From Holacanthus passer (taxonomy: Eukaryota; Chordata; Actinopteri; Pomacanthidae), in the NCBI GenBank assembly GCA_025331565.1, contig JAFREQ010000027.1, forward strand, positions 1,621,501-1,685,500: a DNA stretch of 64,000 nt, written 5' to 3'. Below the pieces are notes generated by a model. The model searched no databases and had not been told where the DNA came from. It saw only the letters and a list, made by a program, of their open reading frames with translations. Of this stretch, positions 35,591 through 46,996 are shown one piece after another. Positions within the stretch are counted from its first letter, which is position 1; the number at the start of each line of letters is the position of its first letter. A program made the translations under genes and the position numbers.

Positions 35591-35765
35591 TTGTCATATT
35601 GGAAAAGCACAGGTGTCACTAATGACATTAACAATGGCTCTGCTCTATTCAAATGTCTTAGTCAGCCGTGACGAGCAGCATGAACAACACCAGGATCCCG
35701 AAGCAGCTAATTGAATTCATCATTACTTTTATTATTTACACCTGTGCTGTTCCTACTTTGACGTG
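35591..35765. mobile_element. ~175-bp MITE with terminal inverted repeats, copy 1
   Basis: The left end reads TTGTCATATTGGAAAAGCAC then AGGTGT; the right end ACACCTGTGCTGTTCCTACT then TTGAC, nearly its reverse complement. The interior (GAGCAGCATGAACAACACCA) recurs at 44.99 kb. No coding capacity. Confidence 0.7.
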
Positions 35766-36817
35766 CCAAAAAATCTGCTGTGTAAAATGGGCTATTGTCT
35801 ATATGGGACTGCCAAACCTGTGACAAGTGGACGAGCCCTCGACCTCTGAGCCTCTACTGTTTCATTTGCATTTGTTTTGAGTAGGAATCCTTTCTGCTTA
35901 TCTTCCTTTAGTTTCTTTCTTTTTTCATGCTACGTATGTTTTGTGAGTTTTTCCTCATCCACATCGAGGGTCTACGGGGCCCCTCTGAGACAAATTTATG
36001 ATTTTGGGCAAAGTAAATGATAAATGATTTGACTTTGACAAAAAAAAAAAAAAAAACAAGCAACAGTTTCTTAAATGCCAGATCAAAAATCCTGCAGTTC
36101 TCACTGTCTCTGGACAGAGGGCGCTGTTAGATCAGTTTTGAAAACCAAAAACAAGGCACCTGTCCCCAAAGAAATCTCTTTTTAACCCTCATTTGGAACA
36201 GAAAAGGAAGCGAGACACGCTGAACGAAATGCACGGTCAACAAGCAAAGCATCAGCAATGAACCGAGTCATGCTCGGAACATCATGTTCGTTATTGACTC
36301 ATTCATGGAGTTTAGTGTTGTGGAAGCCGTGACAGCACACACACATAAGCACATAAGAGCGAGTTATTCTATTAAAATGACTCCCCAATTTAACCGTCCA
36401 ACAGCAGTGGCAGTTTGCTGAAGCAGAGCTGTGTGTGTCTGCACATAATATTTGCCTGCATGAGGAAGCCAGAGGGAAGATTAAAATTTATCTAGATAGC
36501 AACAGTCGTCTCATGTAATTAGCCTAAAAGCCTTTTCATCAGGCTCGGAACAACACCTCACACACACACACGCACACACACACGCACACACACTAATGGA
36601 CACCACCAGAGTCTGCTTATACCCACTAATATTCTACATTCACCTCTTGACACTACTAGAAAAGGCATCCGTGTAATGGCACCATTGCCTTGGTGTGTGT
36701 TTTTGTGTTTGTATGAGTTATTTATATGCTAATGAATTTGGAAGGGCATGTTGAGTGGTGAGACTATGTGTGTGTGTGTGGGAGACGAAGGCAGGAGTCA
36801 CTGCAGCCGGAGAACAG

Positions 36818-36841
36818 ATGGCGGAGGAGAACCTTGAAGAC
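36818..36841 (+). CDS. Candidate first coding exon of an unidentified gene
   Basis: ATG followed by seven codons (MAEENLED) runs into GTAAGTAT, an almost ideal splice donor, in phase 0. The ATG has G at +4 but C at -3. A TTTATAT word lies about 95 bases upstream. An exon candidate in matching phase starts at 45,783. No protein is recognised. A short exon with one good donor can arise by chance, so confidence is low. Confidence 0.3.
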
Positions 36842-37704
36842 GTAAGTATGTTGCCTTTCTGTTTAAACTCATAACAACACGGCTGTAGCTCCATCCTGAA
36901 CTATGTTTACCCCCCCCATCCTCGTCCCTGTTATTCCCACTTTGCTCTGATGAATTATTGTTATTCAGGCACACTGTCTGAATGCCTGTCTGACTTGAGG
37001 TACTTTGGCACCAAACACACCTTTTGTACCTGACTGAAATGCCAAATGCAGCTGTTAGCGTTGATTGACAGGCCCACACTCCAGTCAGCGCAACATGCTT
37101 CTCTTCTTCCGTCTCTAATGGCAGAGCTGCTCTCACCGCTCCCTGTCAGAGAGATGAGACCCAGTGGGCTGAGTGGCAGTCGGTACGGAGGATTTGCAAC
37201 TTTTGTTTGCGTTTCAATTTGACTGCTTTTGCAGGGTTTATTGCAGTGTTGTGGTTTATTGTCATATTTTCATAGTTTACCATTGGTAGTTAATGCTGCT
37301 ATAATCAACATTTTTAAATGTGACATTTGCTGGGTGGTCAAAAACACAACTCTGAATGAACACTTATGTTGCTCCATACATGCTGGATGTATAATAGACA
37401 CCTGTTTGCAAATAACTACTCCATATCAACTTGAAATGTCATAATGTGTCAGTGTTGTGTTCCTTATTGTAGATTTATAGGATGCAACACAGGGTTAAAG
37501 AGGTTAAAAAAAGAGAGAAGAGAAAATGGTGAAGCTAAGTTTACAGACCTCTTAGTTCAACTTTGACCTGCTATATTTTTTGTAGTTGTCTGCATGCGCT
37601 ATATTCCTGTGTAGTGAGGAGTTATTGGCAGTATTTTCAGAGCACTTACTCTTCTGCTCTTGCTATCTGTGCACAGCTATGCAGCGAGGCGAACAGATTT
37701 CCAA

Positions 37705-38035
37705 TTAAAGCTGCAATCAGCACCGGGCCCTCGCACCCTGGTGTGCATCGGGGTGTGTGGCGGCCTTGTAACTGGACACCGACCGCTTAACGCTGCCTGG
37801 AGGACTTCAGTGTCACTTTCCGTGTCCACTATGTGGTGCTAGAGAACTGAAACTTTGTAGTGGGCTCTATTGACCCATCTGCAAGACAAATATCAGATAT
37901 GAATTTCTTTTTTTTTAACCACTTCTGATGCAAGTGCAAAGTTTCACAAGATTTCGAGCACCTTTAGCCCCTGAAAAATGCGATTCATTTGGACAAAGAA
38001 GAACAACAATTCACTTGGCTCCTAATAAAGGTTCA
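37705..38035. repeat. Dispersed fish repeat (AAAGCTGCAATCAGCACCGG type)
   Basis: Begins ATTAAAGCTGCAATCAGCAC and GGGCCCTCGCACC, and later has GAAAAATGCGATTCATTTGG and AAGAACAACAATTCACTTGG, words I recognise from a common teleost repeat. Family not named. Confidence 0.55.
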
Positions 38036-38250
38036 AGACAAGGAACTGGCATTGAAAGACTTTACTGGGAGAAATTGCGAAACTGCAAAAAACAGTATTG
38101 GATATAAGACCAATACCAATGGAAGTACTGGAAGACTAACTAGTTGCCCCTCATGGTGGGAAGAAACAAAGGGTCAACGTCAAAACTGAAATCACCAGCA
38201 GCTACAGAGCGACATTATCATTTGTATGAAGTTGTGTTTCTGAGCACTAA

Positions 38251-38405
38251 AATTCACTCTCTTTTAGCTCTGTTTTTGGTCTCTACCAACTCCTGAGGGT
38301 AATATCTGACTCTTAAGCTGCTAAAAGCTCCACTGTGACCACCAGCTGACGCCTTTCGCATTGTCATTCAGGGCATTGTTATTTTAAGAATATTGATTAC
38401 GGCTG
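38251..38405. repeat. Dispersed repeat (TTTTAGCTCTGTTTTGGTTT family), copy 3
   Basis: AATTCACTCTCTTTTAGCTC, CCAACTCCTGAGGGTAATAT and a closing ATATTGATTACGGCTGC align with the 24.52-kb copy. Confidence 0.6.
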
Positions 38406-38532
38406 CTCAGTCCCCAAACAGCAGGCAAAAGTACAAGAATAAGACCAAAAGTGAATGATCCTTTAACTGCACATTTCTCAGACCCAGTCCAGTCAAACTT
38501 TGAAAACCATGTCTAAGAAGCAGAGGTTTGAT

Positions 38533-38790
38533 TTAGTGCTGAAATTATTAGTCCATTAATTGGTTACTCAGTGGACAGAAAATTAATCATTTTTGACAAT
38601 CTTTTCAATATTTAACTTGTTTATCAAGCAGAAATATCAGGCATCCAGCTCCTCAGATTGGATTGGTGCATTTCTCTGTTTGATTTCACTCTAAACTGAA
38701 TATCTTTGGGATTTGGACTGTTGACAAATCCAACAATTTGAAGACGTCACCTTGGGCTCTGTGATGGTGTGATGGACATTTTTAATCAAG
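38533..38790. repeat. AATCAATTAATC-type interspersed repeat
   Basis: TTAGTCCATTAATTGGTTAC, AAAATTAATCATTTTTGACA, ACTGAATATCTTTGGGATTT and GAAGACGTCACCTTGGGCTC are signature words of this teleost repeat, in order. Confidence 0.65.
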
Positions 38791-39429
38791 AATGAAAATA
38801 CTCATCAGCTGCAGATGTGCTTTGATTTATTTATGGTTTTACTTTACAGGAGCTTCCTCATTAATGCCTGTCGTTGATCACTGCATTGATGCATTTGTTA
38901 TAATAACAAATGATACAAACCGAAACCTGTAATAGTTTTTCTAGGTGTGGGTCCATTGATTTGCTCACCGAGGATCTGGCAGGCTCCTTGCATTAATACA
39001 TAGGAACACAGTATTTCAACACCTCGCCACCCACCAGCTTTCCCCCGTCTGCAGGCCATCGTTTTCCATTTTACACTTGAGGCTTTTAGCTGGCACTCTT
39101 ATTCAGAGTGAATTAGCTTGGATGGAACAGAAGAGTGGGCTCCAGATCCTGTATGACTGAAATGATAAGCAAGAAAAAAAAAAACTGGAATGCAAGGTCA
39201 GAGCCTTGTACTGTTGCCATGCAATTTTCTTAGTGGCTCTACGGCAGCCATGTAAAGGGTAAAGTGTTCGGAGAAGAAACACGAAGGGTTTGTCAGAGTA
39301 AACGAAAAAGAAGAACAAAGAAAGTGTGATTTTGGTGGGGAGACGGTGATGTCAAGTGCTTCTTCGGCTTTTAGTTTTTTTGTGGAAGTGGAGAGTCGCT
39401 TTGCAGATCTGATTTGTGAGAGAAGGTCG

Positions 39430-40500
39430 CAGAAAAACAAGTCCATGCATTTGTTACTTCCAGGCTGGATTATTGCAATTCCTTATTATCAAGCTGCCCC
39501 CATAAGTCTCTGAAGACTCTGCAGCTGATCCAGAGAGCTGCAGCACGTCTACTGACAAGAAGAAATAGGGAAAGAGATCTTATTTCTTCCATTTCAGCTT
39601 CTCTGCACCGACTCTCTGTCAAATCCAGAGGAGAATTTAAAACCCTTCTCCTCACCTACAAAGTCCTCAATGGTCGGGCACCATAATATCTTAATGAGCT
39701 CATACTGGAACTCTGCACTCCCAGGTTGCAGGGTTACTTGCAGTTCCTTGAGTCTGCAAAAGTCGAATGGGAGAGAGGTTTCAGCTATCAAGCTCCTCTC
39801 CTGTGGAACCAGATCCCAGTTTGGATTTGGGAGGCTGACACCTTCTCCACATTTAAGAGGAGGCTAAAATCTTTCCTCTCTGCTAAAGCTTATAATTAGG
39901 GCCGGCCCAGGTGAGCCCTGAGCTCAGTTGTGCTGCTATAGGTCGAGACTACCAGGGGATTTCCCATGATGCACCGAGCTTCTCCCTCCTCCTTTCCCTC
40001 TCCATCTGTATGCATCCTTATCCCATCAATGCATGTTATAAATTCGACATCTTCCCTCTCTTGTAGTTTTGTACCTTCTCATCTCTCTTCTTTCTCCTCC
40101 TGTCGCTCTCTGCAGGTGTTTCTGCCTCTAAAGCTGCAGAGTCTGGATCTGAGATTGAAACCAAATCGCTCCGATGTTTCTGCTCAACACCTGCTGCTAC
40201 TACTACCACTATTACTACTATTACTATTATTATTATTACTTTAGCTCTAAATGTAGAACTTGCATTGTGCTATTATATCTCTCTCTCTCTCTCTCTCTCT
40301 CTCGCCCACCCAGAGTCCAGTTCTGCTTGAGGTCAACTGGAAGTTTTTCCTTGTCCCCACACGTTTGCTCATGATGGAAATTTTTAGATCTCTGTAAATA
40401 ACAATAACAATGACAACTATGGTATAGACCTCTATGTGAAAAGTGCCCTCAGATAACTTCTGTTGTGCTATGTAAGTAAAAATTGACTTGACTTGACTAG
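39430..40500 (+). mobile_element. 5'-truncated L2-type LINE, 3' end with broken reverse-transcriptase C-terminus
   Basis: 39,460-39,900 translates, with frame changes and stops, to the C-terminal region typical of fish LINE polyproteins: LQLIQRAAARLLTR, LHRLSVKSRGEFKTLLLTYK, VLNGRAP then a stop codon, APLLWNQIP, TFSTFKRRLKSFL. It continues into a 3' UTR with ACTGGAAGTTTTTCCTTGTC and ends in a short TTGACTTGACT tail. It carries an (ATT)n-like and a (CT)n array inside. Dead copy. Confidence 0.75.
40196..40302. repeat. (ATT/ACT)n and (CT)n arrays inside the LINE tail
   Basis: 40,196-40,243 is a triplet array of CTA/TTA units; 40,269-40,302 is a CT array. Confidence 0.9.
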
Positions 40501-41800
40501 TTCTTCGAGCATTAGGGAGTCATTAAAAGAGCAGACTGGGCGGGGTGGATTGATTAACAGGCTGGAACTTGGGAAAAGGAGCTTAGTAAAGCAGAAAAAG
40601 CCCTTTTCCCCCTCAGTGCCTCAGATGGCACTCAGCAGTGAGAGATAGGGGACATAAAGGGTGAAAGCAAAGAGTCCAATAGAGTTAGATTTAAAGCTCC
40701 TTCACAACCATGGTACACTCACACAGGTGTTTCCACTTAATCTGACTGATTAGACCTCTTTTCAAGACTTTGTAGACATATACAGACTGCGGTTGTTTGA
40801 AATCGTCACCCTCTTGTTAGTTTTGTTGCACCTGTTAGGCCACGACAATGTCATCCTTTATCTGCCTTAAGGCCTCATTATGCTCCAAATAAACTGGGTC
40901 GTACAATGCGTTGCCCATGTGTGAAGGTAAAAGTAATTATACCTGCTCTGAATGGCCACGCTTGAAGGTGGAGTGAAAAAAAAAAACGGGACGAGCGGTC
41001 TCTCACCGCCTCATCGATCTCTCTCCAAAAAATTTTGTGTTTTGCAGCCTCGACGTGATCAATCATACAGATGGGGGTAACGGCACACACTTTCAGGACA
41101 GTCCCTTTCTTTTGCAGCTTTCATTGTGTTGCACTCGATAGTACGCACTCAAAGTGACAGGAAAAACCCGCGTGAAGAATGAGAGCGCTCGATCGAGATG
41201 TTCACTTTCGAGTCAAAGGTTTATTTGACATCTGCACACCTGACCACCTGCTGCGTAAAGTAGACAAAAAAAAAAAAAGTTAGATGCAGCCCCCGATGCC
41301 AACATTGAAAAGGAGGTTTTAGATACTGTTAGAAAATCCAACTTTTGTTTGGAGCAGACTGAGACCTACACAGACCCATTTCACTCCGGGCATTTAAAAT
41401 TTGTCAAACACAGGTGTAACCAATAGCCCACCGTTAAAAATCTGTCTGCATCTCATTGATGTGTTTAAATTCCAGAGCCTTTTTTCCCCAGCAGATGTTT
41501 GGTATGTCAAATCAGGAAAAGCAGCTGTCATTGATAAAAATGAAAAACATCTGCATTCCTTTCAGGTGAGCCAGTTCAAGGGTCACGGTGTCGTTGATAC
41601 TGATTCTCTGGCTTGACTTACTGGGACACCTGATGCAACTGAGCTGTTAGCAAAATTTGTTTCACTTGTAGTTTTCCTGCCATGACAAGTTAAAATGTCT
41701 TAAAAATCTGTTACAGGCTACACGTTTATGCTGCGTCGACATGGATTCAAGGAGATGGACAACAACTCTGGACGGCACAGGAAAATTAAATTATGATAAG
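40501..41800. other. Non-coding region without assigned feature
   Basis: AT-rich, with an A-run at 40,977-40,986 and another at 41,265-41,278. No exon, RNA gene or complete element was seen. Confidence 0.5.
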
Positions 41801-41900
41801 ATAAGATAAGATAAGACAAGATATTCCTTTATTAGTTGGGGAAATTTAAAGTGTACAGCAGCAAAGATAGAGAGCAAGTCAGCAATATGAACAAGACAAG
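41801..41900. mobile_element. Retroelement tail, minus orientation, with (GATAA)n
   Basis: Four TAAGA/GATAA units, then AAGATATTCCTTTATTAGTT, GGGGAAATTTAAAGTGTACA and GCAGCAAAG, the reverse of a common fish non-LTR 3' end. It abuts the minisatellite. Confidence 0.5.
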
Positions 41901-41919
41901 TATAAAAACCTAGTGACAA

Positions 41920-42150
41920 TTTAACTAGGATAAAAAGTATCAAGTATTTAACTAGAATAAAAAGTATCAACAATTTAACTAGGATAAAAAGTATCAACAA
42001 TTTAACTAGAATAAAAAGTATTAACAATTTAACTAGGATAAAAAGTATCAACAATTTAACTAGAATAAAAAGTATCAACAATTTAACTAGGATAAAAAGT
42101 ATCAACTATTTAACTAGGATAAAAAGTATTAATTTAACTAGAAGAAATAC
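41920..42150. repeat. 27-bp minisatellite
   Basis: About eight tandem units of a 27-bp sequence of the form AACTAGGATAAAAAGTATCA + ACAATTT, varying at G/A in AGGATA and at C/T in GTATCA. On the minus strand it reads as a repeating nine-residue hydrophobic unit, LILFILVKL, by chance. Confidence 0.95.
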
Positions 42151-43439
42151 AAAAGTAATAACAATTTAAACAAGGCTAGAAAGTAAGAAATTAACAAGAG
42201 AAATCTAAAAATATGAGAACAATAGTTGAGAAAGAAAAGAAAAAGATGAGGTGCACAGAAATGAAATATTGCACAGGAGATGATATGTTGCCATGATGCT
42301 GTAGTTGAGTAAAAATATTTTCCCTTTTATCATTTGTGGTACCTTTCGTTAAATATTAACTTGTGCATTGTTTTCTGTGGTTCATGTTTGCTTTGGTTAC
42401 TGGGGCTGATGGGGTTTAAAGGTGAAACAAAAGTGAGGCACACTCTTCATTTTTCCTGTGAGTGGGCAGTCACCAAATCAATAACACACCAGAAGTACAC
42501 AGGATGGGTAACATTACTACCGAGTTGATAGTAAACAAACCTAAGGCGCTCTTCACAAAGCCTGGTGGAGCAGAGCGTCACGCGCACTCAAAGGGGAACG
42601 AGTGGATTCATCAGTGATTTTACTTCCACTTGTCCTTTTTCCTGCTGTAATGAATCATGTGAAAAAATGTCTGTTAGTTAGTATGTCGAGTTTGGTGGCG
42701 TCGAATAACATCCAGTATAGCTCCACCAAACTTGAGCAAAGGCCAGAACGAGTGAGGACACCTGTGTGGGTGTGCAGGGCCAAAAAGATGTTTTACATAT
42801 CTCAGGAAAGCAGGTCATTTTCACCGACAGCAGAATTAATGACACGTTTGTGGAACGAAAATCAAGCAGACTAAACTGTGAATAATTTCCATATTTGATT
42901 GTGTCATTGTTGATTCTGTATCATCCATATTTCAATCTTACATTATGGTATTTTTTAATCTTCACTCTATTGCGTCTCTGTGCTGCTTGAAGATTAACAG
43001 ATCAACACGCTCACAGGAATCATATTGAAATGTTACAGTCACACAGGAAGTCACTTACTTTGACTGATTAGACTTCTGCTTCATTGACATCTCCCTAAAT
43101 ATCTCATTCATGTTTCTGCACCTTGTTAGAATGAGACGACTTGTGCGTTTTGTCTGTAATATACGAGCTGTGTCGTGAATCACTCCCTCGATCACTCATT
43201 CAAAATACTCCCCGTACAGTCGACGCTCAGCGCTTTATACTATAGGGGGCAATACTCACTGATGGATAGTCTTCATTTTGCCTCAACACTCGCAGGTGTA
43301 GAGTTATATGACTGTGATTTGGGATTATCAGCAGAAAGAAGCAAATGTTAATTTTCCAATTTTCCAATTTTTCATCTCAGACATCAGACACTTAAATAAA
43401 ATGGGAGACAATAGAGCCCTATGTAGTAATCAGGGAGTG
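42151..43439. other. Non-coding region without assigned feature
   Basis: Ordinary AT-rich sequence. The frames at 42334-42528 and 42602-42874 show no recognisable protein or splice context. Confidence 0.5.
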
Positions 43440-43905
43440 ACAGTAGAGTTTGTTTGACATCATGCAGTTATTGCTGTTTTAGTTCCAAGAGTGTTTTCCT
43501 CTGTCTTTGTTGTCTTTATTTCCTGTCTTTGTGTTTTTTCTCACCTTCGAGATTGTCAATGATTTTCACCTGTGATCCTCCCTCCATCTCTGTTTCGTCT
43601 GTATATTCCCCTCTCTCCCTTTGCCAGTCGGTCCTTGTACCTCATGTCAAGGGTTGCAGTCTTTCCTCGTGTGTTTCCTCATGTTGTCCATGTGTTTTGG
43701 ATTTTACTTTGTTTCCCTGGACCTTGCTTGTTTTGAACTTTGTCAGCTCCCATCTAGATGTGTTTGCCTGTTTTGGGCTGCAATATTTGGTTTTGACCCT
43801 CACCTGCCTGACCATCAATACATCTTTTGATTTTGTTAATAAAAATATTGAACTGCTCCATTCCTGCCTCTCGTGTCTCGTTCATCCCCAGCTCCACCAA
43901 ACTTG
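43440..43905. repeat. ~350-bp dispersed repeat, copy 2
   Basis: Shows the same word order as 26.0 kb: GAGATTGTCAATGATTTTCA, CCTGTGATCCTCCC, CATGTCAAGGG, TTTTGGATTTTACTTTG, TTTGCCTGTTTTGGGCTGC, GGTTTTGACCCTCACCTGCC, then a TTAATAAAAATATTGAACTG tail. The 150-codon frame across it is a by-product. Confidence 0.6.
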
Positions 43906-44920
43906 ATCCAGATAAGATCAGATATCAGCCTGATAAACTGAAAAGACCTGTGTCGGTTTGCTGGGTCTTGACTATTAAATGGACTGCAATGACAATGACC
44001 TCTTACATGAGGACGTTTTCAAGAAACTAGCTTGGATTTTGGGATGATTTTGTTTTTTTCTTTTCTTTTTCAGAGTTGGAATAAAACCACTTTACATACA
44101 AATAGACTAGACTATTGTTTTATTTATTGCTTTCTTATTTTCCTGTTCTATTTGTCTAAATGTCGAAACAGTATGTTTTACAAGCCAGAACTGTTCTGTA
44201 ATATTGCATGATTATTACTAATGTATGAGGGGCGAGGACAGATTAAAAGGTGGTAAACAAAGAAAAAAGGCATATATAAAAAGTTAACCAAAATCAATCT
44301 GGACATGGACTGACAGCCAGTAAATACAGTGTGTATCCAAAACCATATAGACTGAACTGAATTTCGTTCACATTCAAAATGATTGTATTGATTCTACATC
44401 GTTCACATTTCAAACTTACATGATGCACTTTTAAAAGGATCGACTCAAATTTAGAGGAATTTTATTATTTTACTTTTCATTTTCCAGACTGAGACAATAT
44501 AACAGACAAAAATCCATCCATTTACTTATTTTGACTAATATGACTTTCTTAGTGTCTCATTAGTGTTAGTGTGTGCAACTTGACAACTTGCACCTTCATC
44601 ATTCATAACATGCATGATAAAACCAGAGTCATTTATTTAATATATGCACCTTTCATACGCCTTGCATTTGCATTATTGTATTTGCACACAGCAGACCGGC
44701 TAAGTCACGTTGCTAAACTGTGGTGCGAGCCCCTGGATTAAAGGTTAGACTCCTTCACCCTCGGCTCTGTGCACACGCCTTGCTTGTGCTAGCAGGAAAT
44801 TAGATTTATGTTGACATACTCTGTCCAGATATTGCATCACACGGTGTCCTCAAACCTTTTGTCTCGTCGTAATGATGTTGACTTTTGAAATGGGCCTTTT
44901 TTTTTTTTTTTGCTGCTCAC

Positions 44921-45092
44921 TTGTCATAGTAGGAACAGCACAGGTGTTACTAATGATGTTAATGTGGTCAACTGTCCCAGTTAATCATGAGTGAACCAGC
45001 ATGAACAATACCAGCACCCTGAAACTGAAGAAGCTAAATGACATGGAGCCATCATTATGCTTATTTACCTCTGCTTTTCCTGCCGTGACATG
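44921..45092. mobile_element. ~172-bp MITE with terminal inverted repeats, copy 2
   Basis: TTGTCATAGTAGGAACAGCA + CAGGTGTTACTAATGATGTTA opens it; CTTTTCCTGCCGTGACATG closes it in near inverse. The interior CAGCATGAACAATACCAGCA aligns with the copy at 35.59 kb. Confidence 0.7.
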
Positions 45093-45194
45093 TCGAAATG
45101 TCAGTGACAAAAGGTCTGTTGAAGCTTTGTGTGAAAATATGAAAAGGCCTTTGTGCTTCTGTCTAGTCTGAAACTGCACCTTGTTCATTAATTG

Positions 45195-45428
45195 ACTGCA
45201 ACCCTGATTCCAAAAAAGTTGGGATGCTGTGTAAAACACAAAACAGGATGTGATGTGAAAAAAATTCCTTTTTGACATTTACTCCATTGAAAACAGTACA
45301 AAGACAATATATTTAACCTTTGATCTCATCAACTTTGTTTTTTGTAAAAATATGAATTTACACAGTCTGCAAATGATTCTGTTTTTATTCTTTACACAGC
45401 CTCCCAACCTCTTTGGAACCGAGGTTTA
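45195..45428. mobile_element. Tc1/mariner-type short remnant (copy C)
   Basis: Starts GCAACCCTGATTCCAAAAAA + GTTGGGATGCTGTG and ends ACACAGCCTCCCAACCTCTT + TGGAACCGAGGTTTAAT. Both ends of the element family are kept, but the centre is shorter than in copies A and B. Confidence 0.7.
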
Positions 45429-45782
45429 ATTCTGTGGCCAAACCAAACATTAAATTCTTATCTGAATATCAACCTTGAGACATTGATTGACATGGATATG
45501 ATGTGGTTGAACACCGTGTCCCACTGGAGCAGCTCTGGGTTCTCATTTTTACAATAAAATCACCAAAAGACAAAAAGGAAAAAGTCCTTGGAAAAATGTC
45601 CTCCGACCGACAGCCTGTGGATGGGCTGATGTATCACCTCAAGTCTGTCTGAACATCCTGGCAAAAACAGAAAATGAAGAATCTTATTTTTATAAACATG
45701 TATCTTACATGTATGTTTTATACCATGTGTACCTGCGTGAGCCGTGTCAAAGACAAGTTTTTCTGATTCCTATAACCTTCAG

Positions 45783-45890
45783 GTGCTGCAGCAGGTCGAC
45801 GCGGAGCGGAGACGCAGGGGGAGGAGAACTGGATCACAGAGAGGTGAACGAGAGGAGATAAATAGGTGGAACATGAGGGGGAGACAGAAG
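45783..45890 (+). CDS. Candidate exon in phase with the 36.8-kb exon
   Basis: Preceded by TATAACCTTCAG and followed by GTGAGACG after AAG. The 108 nt are open in phase 0 and encode VLQQVDAERRRRGRRTGSQR followed by GEREEINRWNMRGRQK. An alternative donor (GAG|GTGAAC) lies at 45,843. It is GC-rich relative to its flanks. Basic, low-complexity composition and lack of a recognised match keep this speculative. Confidence 0.25.
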
Positions 45891-45952
45891 GTGAGACGGA
45901 CAAATGACATTTTTATTTTCACCTCAGAGAGGGAGAGATGGAACAGCTGGTG

Positions 45953-45981
45953 CCACACACACACACACACACACACACACA
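45953..45981. repeat. (CA)n microsatellite
   Basis: A perfect AC array. Confidence 0.95.
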
Positions 45982-46175
45982 AGCACATTTTCTTCAGTCT
46001 TTCCATCAGTTAATATTCAGTGGAGATCATGTTGAGCACAAAGCAAAGAGATCAGGATTTTTGCATAATGGGTGTATTTGTGACACTGTGGGTGAGCCGG
46101 TGTGTTTGATTAGTTCTCTCACTACGCTTCTCTTCACCGAGATCATCGCAGAGTCACTAAAACACTGCTCACTGC

Positions 46176-46179
<4 letters not shown>

Positions 46180-46217
<38 letters not shown>
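46180..46217. repeat. (CA)n microsatellite
   Basis: A perfect AC array of about 38 bases. Confidence 0.95.
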
Positions 46218-46218
<1 letters not shown>

Positions 46219-46483
46219 TTGTCTGTGTGGGTGTGTTTCTGTATGCGTGTGTTTGGCAAGTGTGTTGACTTTGTGCCTCCGCTATCTGAAATGGCATCTT
46301 CGTTGTCTTACCCTTAATCACTGTGTGCGAGTGTGTATGTGTATATGCATCGACGTGTATGTCTGTGTGTGTGTGTGTAATGAGGAAAAATGCCATTTGG
46401 GAAAACCAATTACCACAGGTAAATAACATAACCCTTCGCTCTCAGATTTAGCCAAACAATGAATTTATAAAAAGGAATAACCT

Positions 46484-46484
<1 letters not shown>

Positions 46485-46531
<47 letters not shown>
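46485..46531. repeat. (CA)n microsatellite
   Basis: A perfect AC array of about 47 bases, one of the longest in the window. Confidence 0.95.
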
Positions 46532-46533
<2 letters not shown>

Positions 46534-46887
46534 GTTTTGTATACTTTTGAGAACACTGCATAGTCTCATTCCTTACCCTCACCACAATCTTATGTTGCAC
46601 CTTGGAAAATTGATCCCCAAATCTTTATCACTAAAATCTCCTGTTCTCTCTGTTGGGATCAGCAAAGATTGTGTACAGTTAAATGAAGTCCTCGCAAGTT
46701 TAGATAAACCCCAACATGTGCACACATTTCCCTCTGGGACCGAGTGTAATTATGAGTTTGGCCTGGAATGGTTTGATAACTAATAAAACCGAGATTTCCG
46801 GGGAAAATAAGGGGAGAGAAAATTAAAGTGTTGGAGTGTACAAATCCTAATTAAAATAACGCAGTGTTTATGGCGTGCAGGACACAC

Positions 46888-46996
46888 AGAGAGGAGGGGG
46901 AGGGGGAGGAGGAGGTGGGAGGGCAAGGGATGAAGAAGTGCTGGCATTAGAGCAGGGAGGGAGAGGGGAGGGGATACAGTGGGTGAGGAGGAGGGG
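46888..46996. repeat. G-rich purine tract with G-quadruplex potential
   Basis: Runs GGGGGAGGGGG, GGTGGGAGGGCAAGGG, GGGAGGGAGAGGGGAGGGG and a closing GGAGGAGGGGG on the plus strand. Confidence 0.8.

Larger units (their letters stand above)
33181..36817. other. Intergenic region upstream of gna12
   Basis: No recognised gene. The stretch 34,355-34,834 is richer in G+C and open in several frames on both strands (159 codons plus, 107 minus), but no product is recognised. A MITE lies at 35.6 kb. 34.85-36.5 kb is plain AT-rich sequence with a 17-base A run at about 36,041. Confidence 0.6.
36842..39429. other. Non-coding region with dispersed repeats
   Basis: Repeats at 37.7, 38.25 and 38.53 kb are listed separately. 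No other exon was seen. It would be part of a first intron if the candidate exon at 36,818 is real. Confidence 0.6.

Noticed and set aside
41791..42105. 104-codon minus-strand frame of repeated hydrophobic units
   Set aside because: It is a translation of the 27-bp minisatellite, whose unit is a multiple of three; not a membrane protein.
43454..43906. 150-codon Cys/Ser/Leu-rich plus-strand frame
   Set aside because: It coincides with the ~350-bp dispersed repeat; the other copies do not keep the frame.
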